Assembly: GCF_000189635.1 (NCBI RefSeq) | Contig: NW_002476188.1 | Location: 744,001 to 808,000 of the forward strand | Origin: Tetrahymena thermophila SB210 | Lineage: Eukaryota > Ciliophora > Oligohymenophorea > Hymenostomatida > Tetrahymenidae | Direction of reading: 5' to 3' | Length of the DNA stretch: 64,000 nucleotides | Shown here: positions 38,831 to 51,534 of the stretch, piece by piece | How positions within the stretch are numbered: the stretch's first letter is position 1 | Layout: every line of letters starts with the position of its first letter | Made by a program: the position numbers and the translations under genes | Notes under the pieces: generated by a model | The model's database searches: none | Seen by the model: the letters and a program-made list of their open reading frames with translations, nothing else | What the model was told of the DNA's origin: nothing

Positions 38831-41800
38831 TATGGTTGCGTTTTAATAATAATCAATCGTTTTTATATACGCAATAAAATGCTTCTATGTATGTATGACT
38901 GGCTTTCTAATTATAAATAAACAATCAGGTGGTTTATTGCTTTTACTTTCAATATTTTTTATATTTCTTTATAATAATAATAAACAGATTGTTTCTTGTT
39001 TTTTTTAATTATTTCGATTGCTAATTAATCAGTCGAACAATCAAACAAGAAAGCAATTTTTTTTTATGAATAAGATTGAATGTATGAATGAATATATTTG
39101 ATTATCAAGCGTTACTTAGATAATTTATTATCTTTATTAATATTTGTTATTCTTTTTTGTGGAATTTTTTTATTAATGTGATTGATTAGTCATTTCCTAT
39201 TTATTAATTTATTCATTCATTTTATCGAATTCTTATATTCATGTTAAAGCCCTTGTAATATAGATGGAAATTTAGTTATGCAATAATACTTCTTAACCTT
39301 CCACTTTGCCTTGTAAATAATTCTTTCATTCATTCTCCCTGCTTAATAAAAAAATTAATCACGTTTTTTCTTTGCAAATTAATTCACTCTTTTATATACT
39401 TTGTATTATTTTGTTAATTCATCTGTCACTTAATCGTCGAGCTTGTTTGTTCTAACTTAGTGCCAGCTGGTGAATTAAATTTGATGGCTTTGCTTTGACA
39501 TAAATTAATTATTTAAATTTAATTAAATTTACCTATGAATAATATTTCTATCATATATTTTTAGCACCATTTTATTTAATTTATTTTTTACCCCTCCCTA
39601 TCTAATTTAGAAAATTAACCCCACTTGTCATAATTATTGTTTCAGTAACAAATCTCTCTTCCATTTTTTTAAAGCTATTTCTTCCCCCTTAAGATTATAA
39701 AAAATAATATTATGATAAAACTAACTATTTGGTTCTATTACAAATAATTAACTGAAAATTTATTTAAATTTTTCTTTTTCTTTAAACCTTCATGTCAAAA
39801 TTAATATAAAAACTTAATATATATTTCTTGAATGAATGCAGTTTAATGTTAAGATAATACTATTTCAAAGGCGTTTTCTAATTTTTTCATAATAAATTTC
39901 ATTACAATTACAGTTTAAAGAACATATTATATGACTAGCCAATTTTATTAACTAAATGGTTTTATTAAAGAAAAATAAATTTTAGGAATTGAGAATTCAT
40001 CAAAAATATTACATCTACTTTTTATATTTTATATTTGAGTATTATTTAGTAGAATTGCTTGGAATTTAATCAAAATACTTATCAAAAATAATAAAAACTT
40101 CAAGTTAAAAATTCTTTTTTGGCATATAATTTCGTAATAAGCTGAATGAAATTTTTAACTAATTTTTATGTATTAAAGTTGAATAAAAAATTCAAACGAC
40201 TCATAATTTATAATAACAAAATATATTTAACTGAAATCTGTTTATTTGGTGCATAAAAAATCATAATCACGTTGGCTTTGAAAGCAAAAAATTAATATAA
40301 ACCAACAATAATTTAAATTTTTACTAGCTTTTTGGAGTTAGAAATTAACTCCAAAAAAGAAAAATAGCTAAAATGTATCTACAGCGTCTATGAAATATTG
40401 AAGTTTTTGAAAATACTGAAGGAATTTTAATTATATTGGTGAAAGATGTTTAAATATTTTATTTAAATAAAATACCATAACTTATCGAATATCCTAAGTT
40501 TTTATGCAGTAAAATCAAATCTTATCACTTTTAACTCAAAATTTAGTTTTTCAAATTAAAATATAAAAGAAAGTAAAAACTAAAGTGAGAAAGAGGAGCC
40601 AAGATATTTTATAGAAAAAACTAATTTTTATTGATTAAGGTGAATCTTTTAAACAGACTGTAAAGTAAAAATAGTTCTATTAAAAAATTATTATGGTCGA
40701 AAGTAAATATTTTCTAAGCGCTAATCAAAAATCATAATTGCTACAGTAACTCACATATTTTGAGAAAACTTTTTTCTATTTAATTTAAATTTTGTACTAA
40801 TCAAATCATATTTTTTTTTGAAAGATAAATTAATATTAAAAAGTATTTTTGATTAGTAAATAATATTTTTATTATCTAAATATTTTTAAAAAAACCAATT
40901 TTAAAAGATAAAATTTAAAATCTGAAATATTTTATTTTCAATGCACAAATTCCTTTTAAAATTAATTTAAGCTATTTTTATATGCTTTGATTTTATCAAT
41001 TAAAAATTGCTTAATCATTAATTAAAATTTGAATAAAAAATCTTTAATTAAAAAATTTGTAAATAATTTATCAAAAATCTATTTAAAATATGAACTTATT
41101 TGTAGTAGCTAGATTTTATTAGATTAAAATTACTTAATAAAACAGGTTTATTGTTCAAAGTTTATTTTATAATTTATTCAATAATTTAAACAAATACTTT
41201 TTAATTGATAGATAAAATAATAATTAAACTTTACTTGTATTTAGAATGTATATAGGATAAATGATTTTTATTTTTTAAGATATTAAATTAAAGTATTTCT
41301 TTTATTTTTATCATCAACAACAGCAGAATATTTTTTTCCTGTTCTTTTATAATTTAGCCTTAATAAAAATTGGTGAATTTGTATATTTGCATTTAAGATA
41401 ACATTTTAGTTTGAATTCAATTCTAAAATATTTAATTTAAAAGAAATTTACTTTTAAATAGTTTTATATTTATAATATTTTAATATTTTTGTGTCAAAAA
41501 TTGATAAATATCAAATAAAAATTATCAAAAATTTGAATAATTATATATATGTAGCAAACTTTTGAAACAAGATTAATTTGAGATATAAAAAACAAATCAA
41601 TAAATAAATATGCATTATCAAATTTTATCTTTGTTGGATTATAAAATTTAAAATTTTTTGCTACATTAATTTAGTGCGGAAAATGCGAATACTTTTTAGT
41701 ATTCAAATCAAAAGCTAAGTAATTACATAAATAGAAATATATTTAATATTATATAGATATATAGATAGATACATAGATTGATTAGTTAATTGATTAAAAG

Positions 41801-41955
41801 GATTGTGAATTGCGCCTTAGCTATTTAATAAAAAAGAAATTAAGAATATAGGAGAAGACTTTTATTATTAGAGTTTTAAATATAATAATAGTTAGTTAAA
41901 GCATAAATAGATTAAATTATAGGTATATTTAAGCGATAGTTAAAACATAAAAAGT
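38831..41955. other. Long divergent spacer upstream of GCN5
   Basis: These 3.1 kb separate a minus-strand and a plus-strand start, so promoters of both must lie here. No exon is supportable. A short patch near 39430-39475 (GTGCCAGCTGGTG) is richer in G+C but matches no RNA I know. Confidence 0.45.
40329..40357. repeat. Perfect 12-bp inverted repeat
   Basis: TTTTTGGAGTTA, loop GAAAT, then TAACTCCAAAAA. Outside the stem CTAGC and TAGCTA extend the symmetry loosely to about 40325-40370, so it may be the core of a small palindromic element. It lies about 1.6 kb upstream of GCN5. Confidence 0.6.
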
Positions 41956-44000
41956 ATGGGTAATTAAGATTATTTATTTTGCAGAATTCATTTTACGTCT
42001 TTTTTGTTAATTAAAATAGCTGATTAAGAAAAATCTGCTTAAGATGCATAGAATGCAGCACCATAAGAGACTGCATTTGTAGGAATGAATGGTGAAGTAA
42101 AAATTCAAATTTAAGTTTTTATTAAGTTTATTCAGAAATAAAACCTACTGAATTTAATAATAGGAAACTGGACTTGGATTTGCAACTCGTGATTAAGGAG
42201 CGAAGGTTGAAGAAGATTAGGGTCTTTTAGATTTTGACATTTTGACTAATGATGGGTAAATAAAATTAATTATAAATTATTCAACTAACAAGAATGAATT
42301 TTAAAAGCTCAAAATACAAATTTTAATAATCATATTAATTTCAAAAGTACTCATAGAAACATGAAACTGCTTATAGATTTAAAGAATATTTTCTCTCGTT
42401 AGTTGCCAAAAATGCCTAAAGAATATATTGTTAAATTAGTATTTGATAGACATCATGAATCGATGGTGATATTAAAGAATAAATAAAAAGTTATTGGTGG
42501 TATCTGCTTTCGTTAATATAAGCCTTAAAGATTTGCAGAAGTAGCTTTCCTTGCTGTCACTGCAAATGAATAGGTTAGAGGGTATGGCACAAGATTGATG
42601 AATAAATTTAAAGATCATATGTAAAAATAGAATATTGAATATCTTCTCACTTATGCTGATAACTTTGCTATTGGATACTTTAAGAAATAAGGTTTTACAA
42701 AAGAACATAGAATGCCATAAGAAAAATGGAAGGGATATATTAAAGATTATGATGGCGGTACTCTTATGGAGTGCTACATTCACCCATATGTTGATTACGG
42801 AAATATATCTCAGATCATCAAAAGATAAAAAGAGGTATTCTTAATATTATCTTTTAAAATCTTATTAATTGTTCAAAATAATGACACAAGCATGATAAAT
42901 TAATTTACTAAATCAACAACAAAACAAATGAATAATTTGAATAGTTTAATAAATTAAATTGGCTATTTATTTTTTGCAAATAAGGAAATTCTGAAAGCAT
43001 ATAATATTTTATTTCAGTCAAAAAAAGATGTTATGCAATCAATATTTCAATTAAAATTGTAAAAGATAAACTAAATATTATAATAAAGCGGTTTAACAAA
43101 TTTCTTTGGAAAGAAAATAATTCAAATAATATTAAAAAGCCAAAAAAATAATTCAAACTAAAGATAATTTATGCAAAAATAATGAATGATTTAGCAATAT
43201 TTTAGTTAATTTTTATTGAAATTTATTTTAGAGAAAATTAATTTATAATAAATTTATTAATTATTTTTTATTTGAAATGTTAGCTTTTGATAGAAAGAAT
43301 CAAGAAATTATCATTAAATGAAAAAGTATTCTCTGGTAAAGAGTATGCTGCATTAATATAAAATTCTATGGATAATGAGGATCCTGAAAACCCTAAAGTG
43401 AATCCTTCAGATATTCCTGGAGTTGGTATAGATATTAGAAGAATAATATTCATTTAATTTATTAATTTTTAAATAAATTTGATAGCATTTAGTGGTTGGG
43501 AGTGGAAAGACTACCATGAACTCAAGAAATCAAAAGAGAGATCATTCAATCTTTAGTGTGCTAATGTTATTGAAAATATGAAGAGACACAAACAATCTTG
43601 GCCCTTCTTAGATCCTGTTAATAAAGATGATGTTCCAGATTATTATGATGTGATTACTGATCCTATAGGTATTTTAAATAAAATAAATTGATAAAGCAAG
43701 TTTTTTTAACATTATATTTATAAAAAAGATATTAAAGCAATAGAAAAGAAGTTATAAAATAATCAATATGTTGACAAAGACTAATTTATCAAAGACGTCA
43801 AAAGAATTTTTACTAATGCTAAAATTTATAACTAGCCCGATACTATATATTATAAAGCTGCTAAAGAATTAGAAGATTTTGTTGAACCTTATCTTACTAA
43901 ACTTAAAGATACTAAAGAAAGTAATACTCCATCTAATAATAATTCTGCACATGGAAGTAAGAAACCACTTCCTGTTAGAAAAAGTATAAAAAAGAAATGA
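41956..44000 (+). CDS. GCN5: Histone acetyltransferase Gcn5 (HAT type A, p55)
   Basis: Seven exons (41956-41959, 42020-42096, 42164-42255, 42348-42834, 43284-43425, 43486-43668, 43729-44000) give 418 residues. Gcn5 acetylates histone H3 Lys14 and related lysines as the catalytic subunit of SAGA-type co-activators in the macronucleus. The GNAT domain (about 50-210) contains FAEVAFLAVT with the catalytic base at Glu122 and the acetyl-CoA loop QVRGYGTR. A bromodomain fills about 310-400 (WPFLDPVNKDDVPDYYDVI, AKIYNQPDTIYY), which reads acetyl-lysine. The tail is basic (KKPLPVRKSIKKK). The first intron, 60 bp, starts after ATGG; splicing it places the catalytic residue at 122, the number published for Tetrahymena Gcn5, whereas reading through would give 142. 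All introns keep phase. It heads a run of co-oriented genes. Confidence 0.97.
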
Positions 44001-45291
44001 ACCATAAAGAAATATTATATTTTATTATCATTATTTCTGTAAATATTTATTACTCTTGTAAATTAATTATTATTTTTATAGGAACTTTCCCTAAACCATT
44101 CACCAAGCCCTGTTAAAAAACAATTAAATTTTTTATTTATTTATTTATTTAATCGCATTTATTTTAGAAACAATATTTAAAAATCTATATTTTTTCTCAA
44201 TGATACAATTTAAATGTGTTTATTTTAATAAAATATTATTTTTTTTGATAAAAAAGATAATTGATTGGGTTTTTACATTTCTTAAAACAAAGTAAATGAT
44301 TTTTTTTAAAAAGCCTAATTAAATTTAGAAAATTAATTTTTTGTAAAATAACTTTTTTAATTATTTAAGAGGAAAAGTTTTGAAAATTTTCCTCATGTTT
44401 AAAATATTTTTATAAAATTCTTCTAGAATTGCATATGTATGCATACTTTGTTTCTTGAAATAAATACAATTTTGATTTACTTAACATTTATTGATTGAAT
44501 AAATCTTCAGTATTAAGGTATTAGCATAAATAATTAAACCATTTCATGAGGAATAATAACATTTAAATGTATTTTGCTTGTTTCTTTTAAAAAAATAAAA
44601 TATTTAAAAATTAATGGAATGGAAATATTTGATGAATTTAATTTTTATTGATCTATCTTTAAGAAATACTGGTTAATTTAACATTCGAATTTAGAAAAAA
44701 TGTAAATAAAAAAATAATTTCAATATTTGTTAACCAGTTTAAAATATTTATGAATAATAAATAACTTTAGTTAAATTAATTATTAAATGGATTACTATTG
44801 TTTCATTTAGTAAGAAGCAAGTTAATCTGTTTTTGCAAAAACTTTATTGATGAACGAACGAGTGCTTAATAAATTGATTTGAATAAATTTATAATTAGCA
44901 TCAGTATATCTCAAATTCAATTAATACTCTTTCATTGATAAATTAATTAACTTGTGAATGAATAATATATATAGTAAATCATTAAAAAATAACTTAGATA
45001 GATATATATATCAAAAATTTAATTAAATCGCTTTCTATTAAAAACTAATATATTTATTATAGATTGAAAGGAAGCTATTCAGTAGAATAATTCAAGTAGT
45101 ATACTTTTAAGCTTAGATAAGTAATTAGCGAAGGACAGCCTTAAGGGATTAAGAAGTGATTAGCAAAGACAGCTTTTATAAGAAGTGACTAAAAGTTTAA
45201 ATAAAATAACACATATAAATATATACATAAATAAATACTTAGGGATTATTAATAGATTGATAAATCATTTAGGTGAAACTGAAATATTTAA
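44001..45291. other. Spacer between GCN5 and the C2orf81-like gene
   Basis: AT-rich throughout. Its only notable content is a short direct repeat just upstream of the next gene (45124-45187). No exon is seen. Confidence 0.5.
45124..45187. repeat. Short imperfect direct repeat upstream of a start codon
   Basis: ATTAGCGAAGGACAGCC..AAGAAGTG (about 35 bp) is followed at once by ATTAGCAAAGACAGC..AAGAAGTG (29 bp). The pair ends about 105 bp before the ATG at 45292, probably in the 5' leader or promoter. Confidence 0.6.
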
Positions 45292-47940
45292 ATGAGTAAA
45301 TATAATTCACCTAAAAAAAAATAAAAGAGAGCGACGATCTCTTCTATTTCCTCAATTAAATTCGATAATTCAGAGCAAAGATCACCAAATAATGGACAGT
45401 TCGGAGATGACTTTGTTGATTTTGAGGATTATGATTTAGAAGTTTTAAATTTAGATTTTATGTATCGATATAAAAACCCATAAATTTTAGCTGTCCATCA
45501 ACGGGATAGTGAAATAACTGCAGATGAAATTATTAGAAAATTAGTTTCAACAGCTATTCATTAAGTATAAGAAAATGAGCTAAACATGAAAATCCCATAT
45601 CACTCTATAAAGAATATACTTAATACTGTTGAAGTTGCTATGAATGTAATATTCTTACAGCCTGAAGATAACAGAGTAGATTTTGCAACAAAAGGACTGC
45701 AAGAAGATGTGGAACCATAACATATTTTCAAAGATACATGGCTAAGATCTAAAGTACATGTTGATACTTTATACAGAGAAGAAGAAGAACCTTATTAAAA
45801 TTCAGGTAAGTTCTATTTTAGCTTTATTTAAAAAAAACTGATACAAAAATTCAAAGTATTTTGACACTATTTAAATTATAAAATAACTACCTTGGTGAAT
45901 TTTATGATTAAATTATAAAAATCATAAAATATTTTAAGCTGCCTAGAAAATAAAAAATAAATTTTAAGAGAGAAGAATGAATTTTGTGGTTTTTAATAAA
46001 TTAAATTTTATAATATTTAAAATATAGTTTAAATGCTACCCCATTCAAAGGTTATGGATATCTAATCAAAAAGAAGGTCAAGTAAGGCTAGCTCTGTTGG
46101 ATTCTAACTTAAAAAAAATTTAGTAAAGTTTTCAGATTATTTAGCTATTATAGAGAACAAATTTTTAATTAATTATGAAATAGAATGATTAGAGTTCATA
46201 GGCTCTTAGAAACCTCATTCCTGCACCTATTGATTTGACTGAACCTCTCAACATAAGCATTACTGAGGGTATATATTTATAAATAGCTAGTTAAATTGAA
46301 TTAGAATATCACAAATATTTTATATTTTTAATTAGAAAAGCTTAGGCAGAAAAAAGAAAACGAAAGAAAAGAAAGAGAAGAAAAGGCTATTGCTGATAAC
46401 CTTAAGAGATAGGTAAATTAATTATTAAGGAGTTACAAAAATAATTTTAATGAAATTTTACTAAAAATAGAACTTGATAAATGAAGAGTAGTAAAAGTTT
46501 AATAAATTTTAAAAAGAAAATAAAGCAGCTGGATTCACATATGACTATAATGGAGAATTATTAGCAGTTCAAAAGGTGAAAATAAATAAGCTACCTCCTT
46601 CAGCATAAACCATTTAGTAATATTTACACATATTATCATATCTAATGAATATCTCTGTTTTGAAATTTTTGACTCTAAGTTATTAAAGGTGATATCTCTT
46701 AAAAAATTATTTTAATAAAGGTTTGGATTTAAAGAGGATGATGATGGAAAAATAAAAGATGTTAAAAAAAAGAAAAAAGTTTTAAAATCTGATACTGTAA
46801 ATAAATTTAAAAAAGCACCTGAATAAGAAAAGGAATTTGCTAAAATGATAACAAATCAGCCTCCTATATTAGATAATATCCCTTTGAGTTAAGGTGTAGC
46901 TCTATTATTTGAAGGAAGAAAGAGAGTTGGTCCTCGTCCAAATACTGTGGACATGCAATCACTAACTCTAACAGGTGGATCAAAAGTTAGAATGGGAAGA
47001 AAATAATATGATGAAATAATTAAAAATGGAGGATTTAATAGAGGCAAAATTGATTAAAATGAATAAAATAATAGGCTTTTGTATAGTGCTGGAGATCCTC
47101 GATTTTAACCTCAACATGATGAGAATCAAGGTAATTTTTAATATAATTTTACTTTACAAATAAAAAATGTATTTTTAAAACCACAAAAAATTAATTTAAA
47201 TTTTAATGAATTGAATTTTTCTTAACATTCCACAAAATATTTAATTATGCAAATTATTTAATTGTTACAAATTAATATCATTTTTGGGTATTTTGCATGT
47301 TTTGGTATATCAATTTCCTAATGTAATATCAATTTTAAATTTAAAAATAGAGATGAATACTATCGATAGATTGAAATTTTTGTAAAAAATATAAAATTAA
47401 ACAACTGGAACCCTTCCTTCCATTTAAAAGGGTAGCATAAAAATTCAATCAGCTAAAATTTATGAGACATTAACATAAACTATTGATGAAAATGAAGAAA
47501 TTGAGCTTAAAAAGTTAAAAGAATTAGAAGCTAAAAAGAAAGAGGGTCTTCATTAAATATAATCTGCTTAATTACTTAATAAATCTCCTGTGGATGAATT
47601 TAATTTACAGATAACGAGATAATCTGAATGGGGTAAATCACACTACGGATCTGGGGCATAACTTATGCAATACAATAAGCATAAACCAACAGAAAAAGAT
47701 TTAATTGAATCTTTAGGAAAAAATAAACTCAAACCAAGAGAAAGACTTGTTCATACTCCAAATACACTCTTACCTGTTTTTGATTTAAGAGCTTCTACTT
47801 CAGAAGGATTCTTTAGAAAAAATGTTAAAACAAGTGAGAGCAACAGACTACCAACAGGTAATCCAAATAATAATATTAATAACAATTCTTAAGCAAATAA
47901 TAGTAACGTAACAGCAAGCAATCTTTCCAAGAAAGATTGA
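45292..47940 (+). CDS. C2orf81-like protein (probable cilia-associated)
   Basis: Seven exons (45292-45805, 46028-46122, 46184-46268, 46336-46412, 46471-46616, 46721-47130, 47351-47940) join in phase to 638 residues. The N-terminal part is helical; KIPYHSIKNILNTVEVAMN (about 100-118) and DTWLRSKVHVDTL (about 150-162) resemble the IPFTISQAREAML and DSWAQGSVPV segments of vertebrate C2orf81. A basic coiled coil (KLRQKKENERKEREEK, about 235-255) leads into a family-like block KINKLPPSAQTI, then GVALLFEGRKRVGP. The C-terminus is Asn/Ser-rich. There is no membrane helix or enzyme motif. C2orf81 homologues occur mainly in ciliated organisms, so an axonemal or basal-body role is inferred. The exon structure is strong; the family call rests on remembered similarity only. 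Confidence 0.7.
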
Positions 47941-48075
47941 TTCTAATAATTTAAAAATAAATAATTAATGTTTTATAAATGTATGTATTTCAAATGTATA
48001 AATAAGTAAGCAGAGTTAATTTTATCTAATAATTTATTTTAAAGCTGTTTTTTATTTTCATATTTTAAAAATTTT

Positions 48076-49830
48076 AAATATTTCATCAATTAAACCTAAA
48101 AATAATGAATGAGTATGAATTTCAATATGTTATTTTAAAAATTGAAATAATTGTATCCAGCAATATTTATTTTAAAAATCAAAGTGATATTATTAATTAA
48201 TAAAGAAAAAAAATATAAAAATGCAACTTATTCAAAATTTTAGGATATTATATTAATTAAATTCTTACTAAAATTGGTTTTTAAAATAATGATAACAAAT
48301 GAAATAGCGAACAGGAATTTATTTTATCTACAAAAATGATTTTAGGTTACAAAAATTAAAAAATTAAACCAAGACAATTTATTTTATTTTTAGTATTCAA
48401 CTCTTTAACTCTTTGGCAGAAAAAAAAAAGTGTTTTGGCTTACGCCTTTTAACCCTTTTTGTAAATCTTAAATCTTGGACATGTCAGTCAGTTCAATATT
48501 ATAACATCTAACAAAATCCTTTTAATTCAGCTTATTAATTAAATTATAATTAATATTATAAAAATATGGGTTCAATAATGATTTTTAATATATAAAGTGG
48601 CTACTTTCATATATTTTATATTTATGTTTATTAATTAATTAATGTGTATTTTATCTTGGCTGAAAGAGATTTTGTATTCAATGATTTTTAAAGTGTCTAT
48701 TTATCTAAGATTTATTTCTTAATCAAATTAAGTAATAGAAATTATCATTTTTAATTAATTTACAACCTAATTTTTTACTAAATAATTTTACCTTTAAAAT
48801 AAATTTGTATGAAACATTTTTTTATTATTCAATTTAAGTTAACTATTTTAATCATTAAAATGAAATGTTAAATTTAATTAATTTTTTTAATAACTCCTAT
48901 CTTTATTTTAGGTAATATTAAGACTCATTTTTTAGTTATTTAATAAAAATATTTAATCGATTAAACTTAAAAATAATGAATGAGTATGAGTTTCAATATG
49001 TTATTTTAAAAATTGAAATAATTGTATCCAGCAATATTTATTTTAAAAATCAAAGTGATATTATTAACTAATAAAGAAAAAAAATATAAAAATGCAACTT
49101 ATTAAAAATTTTAGGAAATTATATCAATTAAATTCTTACTAAAATTGGTTTTTTAAAATAACAATAATAAATGAAATAGCCGACAGAATTTATTTTATCT
49201 ACAAAAATGGTTTTAGGTTACAAAAATAAAAAAATTAAACCTAACCAATTTATTTTATTTTTAGTATTCAACTCTTTAACTCTTTGGCTGAAAAAAAAAG
49301 TGTTTTGGCTTACGCCTTTTAACCTTTTTTATAAATCGCAATTTTTATAAATCGCAAATCTTCGACATCTCTTTCAATTCAATATTATAACATCTAACAA
49401 AATCCTTTCAATTTAGATTATTAATTAAATTATAATTAATATTATAAAAATATGGGTTCAATAATGATTTTTAATATATAAAGTGACTACTTTCATATAT
49501 TTTATATTTATGTTAATTAATTAATGTGAATTTTATCTTGGCTGAGAGAGATTTTGTATTCAATGATTTTTAAAGTGTCTATTTATCTAAGATTTACTTT
49601 TTAATCAAATTTAGTTATAGAAAATATCATTTTTAATTAATTTACAACCTAATTTTTTACTAAATAATTTTACCTTTAAAATAAATTTGTAATGAAACAT
49701 TTTTTTTATTATTCAATTTAAGTAAATTATTTTAATCATTAAAATGAAATGTTAAAATTTAATTAATTTTTTTAATATCTACTCTCTTTATTTTAGGTAA
49801 TATTAAGACTCATTTTTTAGTTTTTTAATA
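48076..49830. repeat. 871-bp tandem duplication of noncoding DNA
   Basis: Unit 1 (48076-48946) and unit 2 (48947-49830) are direct copies, about 95% alike by eye. Both contain GAATGAGTATGA, GTATCCAGCAATATTTA, the G+C-richer core GTGTTTTGGCTTACGCC (about 48431 and 49300), CTAACAAAATCCTTT and GGTAATATTAAGACTCA. AAATATTTA marks the joints and the far end. Neither copy has a plausible exon. They lie between the C2orf81-like gene and a short ORF at 49898. The rest of the spacer (47941-48075) is plain AT-rich. Confidence 0.9.
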
Positions 49831-49897
49831 AAATATTTAGAATCTAATTATTTCATAAATAATTTAAAACTAAAATCTATACTAATTAGCATATCTT

Positions 49898-50068
49898 ATG
49901 AGTGCTTATCATAATCAACCTTAGTAAACTCAGCTTCAAAAAAGATACAGCAATTAATAATAAATAGTAGGTGATTAAAATAAAAATATAATTCTAAATG
50001 ATGCAGCGGGGAATGATATGTCAGAATTTAATAAAAAAACTAAAGAAATAAAAGAGAAGTTTTACTGA
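49898..50068 (+). CDS. Short ORF (56 aa), possible first exon
   Basis: ATG at 49898 reads MSAYHNQPQQTQLQKRYSNQ and on to a Lys/Glu-rich end (KKTKEIKEKFY) before TGA. Codon choice and G+C look coding. It may be a small protein, or a first exon splicing at GTAGGT (about 49965) to exons further on: a candidate 47-bp exon lies at about 51347-51393 (AQDQFDSLNDKKYQNF) and the large exon starts before 51535. I cannot decide. Confidence 0.35.
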
Positions 50069-51534
50069 TAAAAATGTAATAAAATATCAATAAGTTATCC
50101 TTATTTTATTTTAACTGATTTTCTTCAGCATCATTAATGAATGTAACATTAAATAATAGCCATACATTTCTTCATTGATAATTTAAAATTTTAAATAAGT
50201 AAAATTAATGGATTTCACTTCTTTTTAATTTCAAAAAGAAATTCATTTAACTAATATTGTCAAATGCTTATCACTTTTAATATTTATCTTTGTGTAGGAT
50301 ATAAACTGAAATTATTTAATATTAATTAACTTTCATATTTGAAGATGCTTTATTTATCTACAGTAAATTTTTGACTTAATCATTAATAATAATTTTCAAA
50401 ATCAAATAAATTAATTACTGTGTGTAATTGCTTTTTTTAATTAGTTAATCAATAGATTAATGTACTATTACCCTAAAACAATTTAAAAATACTTCTAAAT
50501 ATACATGTTTATTTTGTAAAAATGTTATAGAATTAAATACTTTTAGTTTAAATAACGTATTTTTATCTTTTAAAATTACAATTTAGCTTTATTATTGTTA
50601 AATTAAGCAAATAGCCAATTGGCTTAAATAAAAGAAATGAAAATTATTTAAAATGCATTTACTCTAAATTATATTTAAAAGTGATATTAAATTTTACTTC
50701 AAATTTTAATGCCAAATTTTTAATAGCTTTATTTAATTGTGTAAAGAGTGTACTAAATTCTATGCTAAAATATGTAATATAGAACTATGAAAGAATTATC
50801 AAGGAAAAATAAATTAGGAAAAAAGAAATAGATAGTGAAATAGAAACTATCCAGAAAATTAAATCAATTAGAAATATTAATAGAATTAGTTCTATAGTTA
50901 ATCATTAAAAATAACAATATTGGCTTATTTTTAGAATTAAGATTTCCTTCTAGGCTTTTAGCAATATTCTTTATATGATAAAATTAAATTTCTTTACTTT
51001 TAACTTAAGTAGAATTTTTCTAATTAAGATACACTGTAAATAAAAGCATTTAGGAGAATAAAAAGCTTGGAGTTTTTAAAATAAATAATAGCTTTTTATA
51101 TTATTTAATAAAAAATAATTGAGTTAAAAAACTATAAGGAATAATATCATAGATAGTAAAAACAAATATTCTTTTATATTGAAATTAAAGATGTGAAAGT
51201 TTATTATTTTTAAAAAGAAAGAATAATTATGTTCTATATTTTAAATAAAAATAATTAAGCTAAATAACTCTAATGAATTAATATTGGTATTAAAAAGAAT
51301 ATTTACTTTTACAAATTTCTTTACATTTTTTTTGTTTATTTATTAGCACAGGACCAATTTGATAGCTTGAATGATAAAAAATATCAAAATTTTGGTAAAA
51401 TCTATTTAATTGATTTTTAAAAATTAGAGATTATAAATGCGTGAATTTTAGGAAAATAGCAGATTAATTAATTACCTTGATAAAATTAATAACACTAAAA
51501 TAACTCAGAAAAAATAAATAACAATTAAATAAAC
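50069..51534. other. AT-rich region, intron or spacer
   Basis: No clear exon is visible except the candidate at about 51347-51393, which is flanked by TTATTAG and GTAAAATC. It is either the spacer before the PAS-like gene or a long intron of that gene. Confidence 0.35.

Noticed and set aside
42472-42783. Minus-strand 103-codon frame
   Set aside because: It is the antisense shadow of the highly conserved GCN5 acetyltransferase domain.
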